From Anthoceros angustus (lineage: Eukaryota > Streptophyta > Anthocerotopsida > Anthocerotales > Anthocerotaceae): a DNA stretch of 64,000 nt. The translations under genes and the position numbers were made by a program. The notes beneath the pieces were generated by a model. That model was not told the DNA's origin and searched no databases. It worked only from the letters and a program-made list of their open reading frames with translations. This document shows, one piece after another, positions 22,149 through 33,894 of this stretch (positions are counted from its first letter, which is position 1; the number at the start of each line of letters is the position of its first letter). The stretch is from contig VJWM01000249.1 in NCBI GenBank assembly GCA_010909165.1, positions 124,001-188,000 of the forward strand, written 5' to 3'.

Positions 22149-24099
22149 ATGGCCGCCTCCACTGCGGCTGCCGCCGCTGCCGGGATCGCGCGGCTCACGC
22201 AGCTCGCAGCAGGCGACCCCGGGCGGGCCGCGCACACTTCTTTTCTGGGCAATGCGTGCTCGCTGCGATCCCTCGACAAGGTCTGTTTTTTGTCCTTCCG
22301 CTGTGCCGTTTGCCGTTTTCATTTTCTGGGTTTCGATTTCTGATTCCGGGCCTGGCCGATTACGGGACAGCCCAGTTCAAGGAGGGAGCGGCATTGGCAG
22401 CGCCAAGCCTGAGCTTCACGACCCGCGGGCCGGGAGGAGGAGCCGGTAATCCAGGGATTTGCGTGCAGCTGTGGGAGCGGGAAGGGAGGTTTTGTTCCAG
22501 ACTCTGACGGTGAGGCCATTGGGTTGGTGATTCAGATGAAAGGAGGGCATCGGTGAAGTGCAATGCGCAGACTGCTGCAGCGGTGTCTGCGGTTTCGGGT
22601 GGCACAGCAGTCAAGTCCACCAGCATTTTGGTTGTGGGTGCAACCGGGACGCTGGGGCGGCAGGTTGTGCGCAGGGCTCTGGACGAGGGGTATGATGTCA
22701 GGTGCTTGGTGCGGCCGCGGCCTGCTCCAGCCGACTTCCTCCGAGATTGGGGGGCTACGGTTGTGAATGTGAGTTCCGGATTTCTGCACTTCGGAGTGGG
22801 AGCTCAGGTTGGTGCAAGGGTGCGCACTTTCCTCACTCTGTGGAGCTTTTCCTGTGTGGATTGGACAGGGGGATTTGAGCAAGCCGGAGTCCTTGCCAGC
22901 GGCGCTCGTTGGCATTCATACCGTTATTGATTGTGCGACGGGGCGGCCGGAAGAGCCCATCCGGACTGTAAGCATGACCGCATTCAGCCATGGCCTGTCT
23001 GGCGTTTTCTCTTTTTTTCTCATGGTTGGTCATTTCTGCAGGTGGACTGGGATGGGAAAGTTGCTTTGATCCAGTGTTCCAAAGCCATGGGCATCCAGAA
23101 GTTCATCTTCTTCTCTATTCATAACTGCGAAAAGCACCCAGAGGTGCCGCTCATGGAGATCAAGCGGTGCACAGAGAAGTATCTGGCTGATTCTGGGCTC
23201 AACTACACTATTCTCCGGCTGTGCGGATTTATGCAGGTGGGAAGGATTGAGTTTGAAGCATCGCCGGAGCATCGCTTCTGGGCTGGGAGCTTCTGAGCCG
23301 ACTCCATCCTGTGTTGTGAATGTTTTTGCAGGGATTGATTGGGCAGTATGCTGTTCCTGTGCTAGAAGATAAGCAAGTCTGGGGTACAGATGCACCAGCA
23401 AGAATTGCGTTCATGGACACACAGGTATGACACCGTATGTTATCCAGCTCCTGACCTGAAGGTCCGAGTTCGGCTTCCGTTAAGGTTTGGTTGCTACAAC
23501 AAACTGGGCCTTACTGCGCAGGACATTGCTCGACTCACACTCACAGCTCTTCGCAATGAGAAGGTTGAAAGGAAGTCTCTCACTCTGGCCGGGCCACGTG
23601 CATGGACTACGCAAGAGGTAGGAGCTGTAACAGACCAGCACCCCCACAGCTTGGTGCCGTTCGACCTTTCTCACTTGGATCCCTGCATGTCGTTACATAC
23701 AGGTTATCAGTTTGTGTGAGAGATTAGCTGGTGCGGATGCCAAAGTGACGACTGTTCCAGTGGGAGTCCTGCGGGCTACACGGCTTCTTACTCGCTTCTT
23801 TCAATGGTCCGCAGATGTGTCTGACCGTCTCACATTTTCCGAGGTCATATATTTCGCTTTTTTCAGTCCTTTTTTTCTACCTGCAGATTGTGGGCATGTG
23901 TCGCTGAAAGTCACTCTTCCAGGTGCTGTCAAGCGATGCGGTTTTTTCAGCACCCATGTCAGAAACTTACGCAACCCTAGGTGCGGATCCAAAAGATACA
24001 ACTACTCTGGAGGTATATCTGCAGGAATACTACACACAAATTTTGAAGAAGCTGAAAGATTTGAAAGCCTCGTCCAAGCAAGGAGAATACTACTTGTGA
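22149..24099 (+). CDS. HCF244: PSII assembly factor HCF244 (Ycf39-like), chloroplast
   Basis: Eight exons: 22149-22280, 22559-22768, 22869-22967, 23042-23236, 23332-23424, 23522-23617, 23703-23843, 23923-24099; 380 residues, all introns phase 0. Residues 1 to about 60 are Ala/Ser-rich, a likely chloroplast transit peptide. The Rossmann NAD(P)-binding motif GATGTLG is at 71-77, in an atypical short-chain dehydrogenase (NmrA-like) fold. Family signatures include [51 protein letters not shown] and [20 protein letters not shown]. In plants HCF244 with OHP1/OHP2 is needed for psbA (D1) translation or assembly and chlorophyll delivery to the PSII reaction centre. Length is close to the Arabidopsis protein (about 395). 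Nothing essential is missing. Confidence 0.96.
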
Positions 24100-24428
24100 C
24101 AGGCTTGTCTCGATACCCAAATGGTGATTGAACTGCATGTGTAAATTCTTTGCAAACTTGGGAGTCGGATGGGACTCCAGGTAAAAAAACTATGAAGATT
24201 TTACAGTTTTAACAATATATTTTTGTGCATCTTCTAAATTTAAGTTATCTTCCCAATGGCTTGACAACTCATCACGTCCATCTCTTAGCTCACTTTTCCC
24301 CTTCACAAATGTATTTAAAGATGAATTTGGCCAAAACGTGATATTTTTAGTGAGAGTGAGACGAGATATATTCAGAGTAGCCCCATAGGACATGTTACAA
24401 CAGGCGGCCCCAAGGGCTTTTTAGGGGG

Positions 24429-24645
24429 GGATGGAGAATACCCCATCCCAGCAGTTATCCGTCTCAAAGGAGATGGAGAATACCCCATCCCAGTAGTAAT
24501 CCGACTCAAAGGAGATGGAGAATACTCCATCCCAGCAGTAATCCGACTCAAAGGAGATGGAGAATACCCCATCCAGCAGTAATCCGACTCAAAGGAGATG
24601 AAGAATACCCCATCCCAGCAGTAATCCGACTCAAAGGAGCTTTAC
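24429..24645. repeat. 42-bp minisatellite, about five units
   Basis: Unit begins GGAGATGGAGAATACCCCAT and continues CCCAGCAGTAATCCGACTCA. Since 42 is a multiple of three the minus strand stays open (14-residue period), but this is repeat, not gene. It lies about 330 bp past the HCF244 stop. Confidence 0.9.
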
Positions 24646-25875
24646 CATGGAGTTTCAATTAGATGTCACTCAATGAGATTTGTGGTTTCATATACATAAA
24701 CATATATATAATAGATATACATGAATAAAATCATGTAGAATTCTTTCACATTCTACATCTTACGAACCCCGTAACTATAGGGTGGAGCGAGGAGCGCGGT
24801 GTGTAGAGCGCAAGGGGCGCAGCGTGTGGCGTGCGATGTGCAAAGCGTCGGTGCGTGTTCGGTGGGTTGTTTTGGGTTTTGGTGGGTTGTGGACTCTCTT
24901 GGCGGGGGCCTCTGGCCAGCCTATTAGGGCTCACCATACGGAGTGCACCCTCTATATGTTCAATAAAGGCCGGGGATTTTCTTTCACCGGTCCCCGATGG
25001 CTCCTTGGCCCTAACTCTCCCGAGTCTTTTTGTCGTCGGTACTTGTTCCCTCTTTAAACTTTTTCCGCTATTTGTTCTTTTCAGTTCGCGTAGCTGTGGT
25101 TATCGTTCCTGTTTATCCCCCGGCACTTTCCAGATTCTCTAATTATTGTGGGGAGAGTTCTATGCTCTCCCGAATGGAGTGGCCCACACCTTTTGGAACC
25201 CTTAAGGACACTCCCTGTCCGGTCTGTGCCTAGCCTCGTTGCGGAATTAAAGGAGTAAAACCCACATTGGGCATATGCATAAGGACTTCGACCAGACTAC
25301 TTGCACGGCCCAAGTACGTCTTGCCACCCCCACCAGCTCTATAGAGCAGGATCTGGTGTCTAGATCCATTCTTGTAGGGTACCTCCTTCATCTCGGGAAT
25401 GGTTGCGGACTCAGCTGGACCACATCCTCAGGCTGTTTGAAACCCACTTTCCTTGCCCGTGCATCTTTCGTAGGCTCCCGAGGCACCTCCGCGATGATGC
25501 CTGCTTAGCATTCCGTCTTCCTATCACCACCTTGCGCTTGACTCCCATGACGAGTTGGCTTGGTGTCTCCTTTTGCTTCTCCCTCGGTGGTGTTTGCTCT
25601 GTACCAGGGGTGGGGCTTCTGGCCATGGAGGTCACAGGCTTCGGGCCGACAATTGGGCATCTCTCCAACAGGAGACTTTGCATGCTCCTAAGGCTCGTCC
25701 GGTGCGCAACGGATGGAAGAGGCACCAGGAAATGCGGTAAACCTGCGGGGCTACAAGTTGTTAGGAGCATGTGAATTTGCCCAGGTTGCCAGGGCCCTTC
25801 GCCCCTCCTTAGACCGGAGGCTGAAGCTATCTCCCCTGCAGGGATTGGCAAATCTGGGGGGATCCCCGACGGAGA
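24646..25875. other. Intergenic, possible decayed retroelement
   Basis: AT-rich at 24660-24760, then GC-richer with frames on the plus strand that shift often. Parts near 25270-25860 may belong to the retrotransposon debris that follows, but I see no motif that proves it. Confidence 0.3.
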
Positions 25876-26289
25876 CTAGATATGGCACTTGGACAACTTG
25901 ACCTTCAAGCTCACCAAAGAAAGCTCTTGAGAGAAGAGCTCAAAGGCCTCGTTGACCTTGTCCCTAGGCCCGAGGATGTGAGAGTCGTCTGCCAATGAAG
26001 GGAAGACACGGTCACATGCTAAGAAGGCAGCCCTAGATAGGGCCCTGTAGTGAGCGATGATAAAGAGAGCACCACCTAGAGGGTAGCCCTGCCTGGTACC
26101 TGTGGCCGACTCCAAGATAGAAATGGCAAATCCCGATGATACGTTCTTGTGATGATAGTAGAGGTTGGAGGACCTCCCATAGAAACACCTAACAAAAAGG
26201 ATAAGGCTCCCCAAGACAGCGCCAGCGTCCTTGAGTTCCTTGAAGATGACACTTCTAGAGATGGTATTGAAGGCGTTCTCCACGTCCAC
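25876..26289 (-). pseudogene. Non-LTR reverse transcriptase fragment
   Basis: 137-residue frame with reverse transcriptase motifs in order: DVENAFN (motif A, catalytic Asp), GTRQGYPLGG (motif B) and PSLADDSHI (motif C, the A-D-D pair). The spacing and the ADD form fit LINE-like elements. The frame is cut at both sides; upstream palm and fingers regions are found only as broken pieces at 26300-28363. Part of a dead element. Confidence 0.8.
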
Positions 26290-28363
26290 CTATAAGACCC
26301 CACTCTGGATGGGTGTCAAGGCACGTCTTCACTCCAAACACCATGGACTCGCAACCCCCCGGAGTGGCAATGCCAAATTGAAGGGGATTGAAGTGCTGTT
26401 GGAGAAGGAGTGGCATTGGAGGGCAATAGTACGGTTAAGAAGCCGCATGAAGGGTTCCCCAACCTTAAGAAGACGCACACCTGAGGAGGGAGTGGCCTTG
26501 ACATGTCCATGGCACCTAGCCTGCTAGATATGAGAACTTGGAAGATCCAATTAGCCGTCTCACCCCAAGCCACAGCAACAGCCAGGGAAAAGAGCTCCGG
26601 GAAGCCGCTAGAAAGGTCTTCGGGGAGAAAAAGATCCTTGAGATGTTCGAACACCATTCCAGACAGCCCAGCAGATGAGAGATGTGGGGCCGTAGAGAGG
26701 GCCACAGCGAAAGCTGTCCGATCTAGGGCGAAGGGGTCCTCAAAGACAGACTCGTATATGTCCGAGGGAAATGACATCCTTCGGGGCTGAATGGAGGGCT
26801 CAGAGGGCCGCAACGGTCTCCTTTGAAGCAGGGGCCAAAGAGAAGGGGGATACGTCCAGCGATAGCAGACCTAATATTCCTCCAAGTTCCACTGGCAAGG
26901 ATGCTTGCCAGCGAGCAAGATCGCCTGTAGGGAACTCGAAAGCTCCCAAGGCCCATGATGTCACCTAGAATGTTCATGATCTTCCTATCAAACCCGTGTA
27001 GTCGAGCAGGGGGAGGCAGGGGCAGCGTCACGAATGAGGTAACTAGAGCACTTGGCATAACAGAAAGAAAGTATACCAAAGGCCAAATGTGCATCCTCCA
27101 GCAAAGGAAGGTCCTTGATGTGGGAGAGGTCTTCGGGAGAAAAAGATCCTTGAGATGTTCGAACACCATTCAGGGCAAGCCGGATGAGATGTGGGGTAGA
27201 GAGAACCCAGGTCCGATCTAGGCGAAGGTCCTCAAAGGCAGACTCGTATATGTCCGAGGAAATGACATCCTTGAGTGAATGGAGGGCTCGAGGGCATAGC
27301 GGTCTCCTTTGAGCGAGGCCAAGAGAAGGGGATACGTCCAGCGATAGCAGACCTAATATTCCTCCAAGTTCCACTGGCAAGGATGCTTGCCAGCGAGCAA
27401 GATCGCCTGTAGGGAACTCGAAAGCTCCCAAGGCCCATGATGTCACCTAGAATGTTCATGATCTTCCTATCAAACCCGTGTAGTCGAGCAGGGGGAGGCA
27501 GGGGCAGCGTCACGAATGAGGTAACTAGAGCACTTGGCATATGAAGAAAGTATACCAAAGGCCAAATGTGCATCCTCCGGCAAAGGAAGGTCCTTGATGT
27601 GGGAGAGGTCTTCGGGAGAAAAAGATCCTTGAGATGTTCGAACACCATTCAGGGCAAGCCGGATGAGATGTGGGGTAGAGAGAACCCAGGTCCGATCTAG
27701 GCGAAGGTCCTCAAAGGCAGACTCGTATATGTCCGAGGAAATGACATCCTTGAGTGAATGGAGGGCTCGAGGGCATAGCGGTCTCCTTTGAGCGAGGCCA
27801 AGAGAAGGGGATACGTCCAGCGATAGCAGACCTAATATTCCTCCAAGTTCCACTGGCAAGGATGCTTGCCAGCGAGCAAGATCGCCTGTAGGGAACTCGA
27901 AAGCTCCCAAGGCCCATGATGTCACCTAGAATGTTCATGATCTTCCTATCAAACCCGTGTAGTCGGAACGAAAGGACTGGAGACGGGGGCAACGTACGAA
28001 TGAGGTAACTAGAGCACTTGGCATAACAGAAAGAAAGTATACCAAAGGCCAAATGTGCATCCTCCAGCAAAGGAAGGTCCTTGATGTGGGAGAGGTCTTC
28101 CGCGAGAGCCTGGCTAAGGAAGCTCCCAATGAAGTTCGGGGAACCGAAGGGGACTCCTCCCCAACAACATTCTTGTGCAGCTGGGCCCTCTCTACCCCTG
28201 CTTTGGCCTCCCACTTCATCCTCCAGGACAGGCCCTTTCTGGAGGACTTTGTATTAGGAGTGGAGGAGGGAACTTTCCCTCTCCAAGTATTCCCCAGGCA
28301 AGCCAGGGATATGTTATCGGCTGATACGCGGCAGGACTTCCCTCCCTTCACGACGTTCATCAT
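26290..28363 (-). pseudogene. Broken N-terminal half of non-LTR ORF
   Basis: Minus frames contain the typical pre-RT stretch (SAGLSGMVFEHLKDLFLPED, then HIKDLPLLEDAHLAFGILSF) repeatedly and in several frames. The sequence is tandemly repeated (separate entry) and full of small indels. It precedes and presumably belonged to the same element as the RT fragment at 25876-26289. Confidence 0.6.
26615..28100. repeat. Tandem repeat, ~480-bp unit, about three copies
   Basis: The landmark GGTCTTCGGGAGAAAAAGAT occurs near 26615 (with one more G), 27128 and 27607, and again in part near 28092. The spacing between copies two and three is 479 bp and these are almost identical; the first copy is about 30 bp longer through extra GC-rich words. 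Copy three diverges near 27964. Confidence 0.85.
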
Positions 28364-29257
28364 CGATGGCTTCAGGGGGTTGCAAGCCTCTCTGCTTGAG
28401 AAGCAACTTGGTCAGGCCTTCCAGCCCGTCCTCATGGACCCCTCCATCCCCAGGTCCATAAGACCTCAGCTTCGCTCTTGCTCTAGGAAAGGCGTAGATG
28501 CCTGGCTACTGGCTCGTCCATGTATACAGGGCTTTCACATTGCACCAACCACCTTCTCTACTGCGATGCACTTCCATCTTGGCTTGCTCTAGTCTGTGGC
28601 TTCCTCTCTCCTTACTTGCCAGTGCGGCTCTGCCCTTAATGACTGCGGAATACACCTCGCTCATTGCCCCTATGGGGATCATTTTATTTCCACCCATGAC
28701 GCCATCCGCGATGTCATGTTCGCCATTGCCCGCGAAAGTGGCTGCAGGGGCTAGAGGGAGTGGGGGTACACTTCTCATACCGGTGGGCTAATCACGGCTG
28801 ACTTGTACTTCGTCCGGGGCGATCGGGTTTCGGTAGCGGACATGGTGGTAACTGACCCTGCATGCGACTCCATCTCTGCACAGGTTATCACTAACCGTCC
28901 AGGTTGGGCTGCTGTCGGGCTATCAAAGTCAGGAACTATAGCAGGATGCAAGCAGGCCACCAATTCATTCCGCTCGCCCTTGAAACATATGGGGCGTTGG
29001 CTAAGGACTTCGATACTTTTCCCAAATCCTACGCTAAGGCTTATCACGCCCGCAAGCATGGAGCGGGGGTGTCCCTCTCTTATTTTACGGCATTCTTTAG
29101 ACAGCGTGTTTCAATTGCTCTTCAACGGGCCATCTCTACGGCGACCATCCACCAAGCAGCAATAGCAACTAACGCATCGTCCTCTACCTTCATAGTTTGT
29201 AGGCCGTTTTCTCTTCCTGCGTATGACATCAAAGGCGCAGTCAGTAACTTCCGGTAG
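28364..29257 (+). pseudogene. C-terminal part of non-LTR ORF, opposite strand
   Basis: Plus frames include VADMVVTDPACDSISAQVIT and, in another frame, FIPLALETYGALAKDFDTFP followed by HARKHGAGVSLSYFTAFFRQ. This is the characteristic C-terminal region of the same class of plant non-LTR elements as the RT fragment. It lies on the strand opposite to the RT, so the two halves are from different insertions or from a rearrangement. Several frameshifts; not functional. Confidence 0.6.
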
Positions 29258-31590
29258 GGAGCTTTGTGGCTCCTTTTCACCTCGACCCTTTAAGTCCCCC
29301 TTGGTTGTCCTCTACCGGATGGGCTTTTCCCATCAATTTTTTTCCCTCAATAAAAATTGTACTTGAACCTGTGGTATTAATAATGTCTCCACTAAAACGG
29401 GTTTACTCCTAGATCCTATTTTGAGCTTCAACACTCTATTAAAAAAACCACTTTGAGGTCAAGGTGGAATTGGTTTTGAGCTCCAATGGTGATTTTCTAT
29501 AAAAACACAGCGGAATACTGAGCCACTACTGGTAGTATTCATTTTGGATTAAAGGGAAAAACTTACTAGTTCGACTCTTCAAGCTCTAGAGTGGAGTATT
29601 TTGCTCCAAAATCAAAGAAAATATATGCTACTTTTCGAAGACACTGGTCTTTGCCCTAGGCTTTAATACTCCAACCTATTCAGAAGATGATGCCTAAAAA
29701 TTCAAAGGTTGCTCCTAGCTAGACCCAGACACCCCTCTTGTTCGGAGGGATCGGCTACTTTAGGGAAGTTATGTTTTTATCTACTTTTACAACTGCTGCC
29801 CCTTGGCAAGAAGTGCAAGGTAGCCCTACCATAATATATATTATAAGTTGCAAGATCCAACGATAACCTCTTCTGACTTTACTGTCTGTCTTCATTTCTT
29901 CTTGACTTTCTCTTTTTAGTTCGCTTTTTATTGCCCATTTTGTTCCCCTCTCCCTCAAAGCCTTTTGGATATCTATTCTTTGGAAACAGGCATCAACTGC
30001 TTTTTTGTCACGCTCTTGCATCTCCCCATTTGCTCGTTTAATAAGAAGAGTTGGAACACATTCCACTTGCTCAAGTTGAGATGTAGTGTTCATGTTCTCC
30101 TCTAAATTTTGCGATGCACTTCCATCTTGGCTTGCTCTGATGGCTTCCTCTCTCCTTACTTGCCGGTCTTGTCGCCCTTAATAGCGCGGAATACACCTCG
30201 CTCATTGCCCCTATGGGGATCATTTTATTTCCACCCATGGCGCCATCCGCGATGTCATGTTCGCCATTGCCCCAGTGGTGCAGGGCTAGAGGGAGTGGGG
30301 TACACTTCTCATCTGGGTGGGCTAATCACGGTGACTTGTACCGTCCGGGCGATCGGGTTTGATGGCGGACATGGTGGTAGCGACCACATGCGACTCCATC
30401 TGCGGTTATCACTGACTCTTGGTTTGGGCTATCAAAGTCGGGAACTATAGCGGGATGCAAGCAGGCCACCAATTCATTCCGCTCGCCCTTGAAACATATG
30501 GGGCGTTGGCTAAGGACTTCGATACTTTTCCCAAATCCTACGCTAAGGCTTATCACGCCCGCAAGCATGGAGCGGGGGTGTCCCTCTCTTATTTTACGGC
30601 ATTCTTTAGACAGCGTGTTTCAATTGCTCTTCAACGGGCCATCTCTACGGCGACCATCCACCAAGCAGCAATAGCAACTAACGCATCGTCCTCTACCTTC
30701 ATAGTTTGTAGGCCGTTTTCTCTTCCTGCGTATGACATCAAAGGCGCAATCGGTAACTTCGGTGGGAGCTTTGTGGCTCCTTTTCACCGACTTTAAGTCC
30801 CCCTTGGTTGTCCTCTCTGGGATGGGCTTTTCCCATCAATTTTTTCCCTCAATAAAATTGTACTTGAACCCTGGTATTAATAATGTCTCCACTAAAACGG
30901 GTTTACTCCTAGATCCTATTTTGAGCTTCAACACTCTATTAAAAAAACCACTTTGAGGTCAAGGTGGAATTGGTTTTGAGCTCCAATGGTGATTTTCTAT
31001 AAAAACACAGCGGAATACTGAGCCACTACTGGTAGTATTCATTTTGGATTAAAGGGAAAAACTTACTAGTTCGACTCTTCAAGCTCTAGAGTGGAGTATT
31101 TTGCTCCAAAATCAAAGAAAATATATGCTACTTTTAGAAGACCTTTGGTCTTTGCCCTAGGCTTTAATACTCCAACCTATTCGGAAGATGATGCCTAAAA
31201 ATTCAAAGGTTGCTCCTAGCTGAGAGACACCCCTCTTGTTCGGAGGGATCGGCTACTTTAGGAAGTTATGTTTTATCTACTTTTACAAGCTGCTTGCAAG
31301 AAGTGCAGTAGCCCTACCATAATATATATTATAAGTTGCAAGATCCAACGATAACCTCTTGACTTTCATGCATCTTCATTTCTTCTTGACTTTCTCTTTT
31401 AGTTGCTTTTATTGCCCATTTTGTTCCCCTCTCCCTCAAAGCCTTTTGGATATCTATTCTTTGGAAACAGGCATCAACTGCTTTTTTGTCACGCTCTTGC
31501 ATCTCCCCATTTGCTCGTTTAATAAGAAGAGTTGGAACACATTCCACTTGCTCAAGTTGAGATGTAGTGTTCATGTTCTCCTCTAAATTT
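28566..31590. repeat. Tandem duplication, ~1.55-kb unit
   Basis: The block starting GATGCACTTCCATCTTGGCT at 28566 starts again at about 30112. It carries the retroelement C-terminal part, an AT-rich 3' tail, and a minus frame of about 110 residues (29755-30093; shorter in copy two, 31329-31574). AT-rich parts match base for base; GC-rich parts of copy two are shortened. Confidence 0.85.
29755..30093 (-). CDS. Repeat-borne ORF, unknown
   Basis: 112 residues, rich in Lys, Arg and Glu in the first two thirds, with a short hydrophobic stretch (QLIIYIMVGLPC) near the end. Repeated in damaged form at 31329-31574. No family recognised; probably part of the duplicated mobile DNA. Confidence 0.2.
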   Translation of the reverse strand: MNTTSQLEQVECVPTLLIKRANGEMQERDKKAVDACFQRIDIQKALRERGTKWAIKSELKRESQEEMKTDSKVRRGYRWILQLIIYIMVGLPCTSCQGAAVVKVDKNITSLK

Positions 31591-33834
31591 TGTACGTATG
31601 CAAATATAATGCAGGTAGATAGGCAAAAACATAAATATAAAGAGAAAAAAAAAACTATGCAAATGTAGAGGCAAAAATACTCAACTATCTTGATTTTTAC
31701 TTGTGTTTGTGTGTCTGTGTGTGTTTCCTCTGTGGTTAAAAGATTCGGGCAAAATTGCTTGACCTAACAACTTATCAAACTGCATGTCACCTTTTTGTTT
31801 GCATCCAATATAGACAAAGGGCGAAACGTCGGCGTATGTCTCAAAATATTTTAATTGACGTAAAATAAGCTGCAATTCTCCATCACACTTAATCCAAAAA
31901 ACTTCACTTTTGTTTAGCTAGAGTCCCTGACATTCTAGGTTCAAAATCCCCTGAGACTCTAGGTCTAAAATCTCTTTGTGTTTGGTGCTTTTTATGTTGC
32001 CTCAACAATTGTTACTCCAATTACCAAGTGATAGTATATAGGATGCACTACTAGCACAATTTAGATGACATAGAACATGGCGCTAAAAGGCCTTTATATA
32101 GGAGGTGCGCTAATCAAGCACCTAACATGATAGCACCACTAAACCTAAATAATATTTTACTTTCCCTTGTGGAACGTTCCAACTATGAAACTTTACTACT
32201 AGTTGATTACTTTTTGAAGTCCTTTATGCAGATTGTGCGTAGACTATGGCTCAGGCGCCATACGAAGTCTAGATGAGGTTTGTGCACAACGATACCCTAG
32301 AGACAATGACAGTACAAGGATATGCAGCTGCCACCACATGGGGCTAACTAGCACGAGGGAGAAGCTTGCAATGAAATGGCTTTGCAGCATCACATGGGAG
32401 CTGGGGATATCACTTTTTTACTACCCAAAATTCAAAATTGTGTTTTTGACTCAAAGTTTGGGTTTTTTTTTTTTTTTTTGGGGCATGAGAGACTTGAAGG
32501 AATGCTTTAAGTAAAGAGTGTTTTAATGTAGTGTTTGATTTAAGTTTTCTTTCTGACCGCGATTTGGCCTTAAGCAACGTATTTTGAAAAAATGATTGTG
32601 AACTGTTGCATTGTCCATGATCTAAATATGGACTATCTTAGAAAATAGACCGGATTACTCCTCTCTTTGTGCTTAAATTTGGTTCGAAACTACATATAGG
32701 GCAGCATACCACTATAGAGCGGAAAAATTTGTTCCATGTCATTCGATCGTGAGTCTCAAAGTGGAATAATCTGCTCTAGGTAATAATTTGCTCTAATTAA
32801 TAATCTTCGTAAGTATGGAGGAAGTCTGATCCGTTCAGATGCTAGTATGGCTTTAGAAGATTTACAACTCTTGCAATACTTCTTGATCCCATCATTGTTT
32901 TGCATAAGACATAACACCAAAAATATCAATATCTGGTTATAAGTAAATAATATATAACTTAACCAAAATATATTTTAATAATATAATATAAAAATCAAAA
33001 TCAAAATAAGACCTGAAATGTATTATTGTATTGAAGCTTGAAGCAAAAGTACACACCATGATGGAGCAAACGTACACACCAACGAAGCGTTAGCGCGGAG
33101 ACGTAGACGCGCCGAGGCCTAGTGGTATGGCGAGCCACTGAAACGAGGAGGGGAGGTGGTATACCGTGGTGTGGAGGCCCATACGCTTCATAGAGTGGCG
33201 AGGTTCTGTATAGAGAAAAGATACCGGGTAACTGGAAAGTTCGTATCGATACCGGTATGTGCCCATGTGGGTCCAACACGCCATTGGCAGATTTCTGCGA
33301 CTACTGGACATGGCCTTCATCCCGCACGAGTCCCTCCGTTTTGTCTTTAACTTCTGGACGATAACGTCGTTTGCACTTCTGGATGTACATAGACTGACAA
33401 ACCTTTGTGACGAGCATATGCTAAGCACGCACTGAAAGGAAACCGACGATTTTCACGCTTTAACCCGACGTTTCATATCGGGCGTGCAGTTTTGATTCGA
33501 GACTCTTGACTCGAAGATTTCGAAGACGGCCGCACATCACGTACAAGAGGGGTGTTTCGCAAGTCTGAGAACATAAAGGAACGTGGTTGACAATTCAATT
33601 CAGCACCTTACGTCTCCCAAAACTTCGTCGGATCGGGACTGTAGAGGCTGTAGTCTTGTATTTCTACATTGCTGATATGCAAATCAACCACCCAGCATTG
33701 CAGAAGATCGCATAGTAAGAGCAAACCCGGTAACAGCCACCTAGTGTTCTCTTCCCTGCAATTTAAGCATTAGTTAAAGGGGTTAGCCCACCCACTAGAA
33801 ATAGGATCTCAATGTCCAACCACTACTACTAGTA
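31591..33834. other. Intergenic, AT-rich, no gene recognised
   Basis: Contains a poly-T run at about 32464-32480 and long AT-rich parts around 32880-33010. Frames are short; those at 32233-32514 (+) and 33001-33428 (-) have no recognisable features. Confidence 0.4.
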
Positions 33835-33862
33835 CAACAACAACAACAACAACAACAACAGA
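33835..33862. repeat. (CAA)n microsatellite
   Basis: About nine CAA units, starting about 30 bp past the stop codon of the minus-strand gene that follows, so probably in its 3' UTR as a GUU/UUG repeat. Confidence 0.9.
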
Positions 33863-33894
33863 GAAGAACGATCGGGAGAGGATAGGTTTGGAAA

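Noticed and set aside
24429-24645. Regular repeats, CRISPR-like at first sight
   Set aside because: Direct 42-bp tandem units without spacers in plant nuclear DNA.
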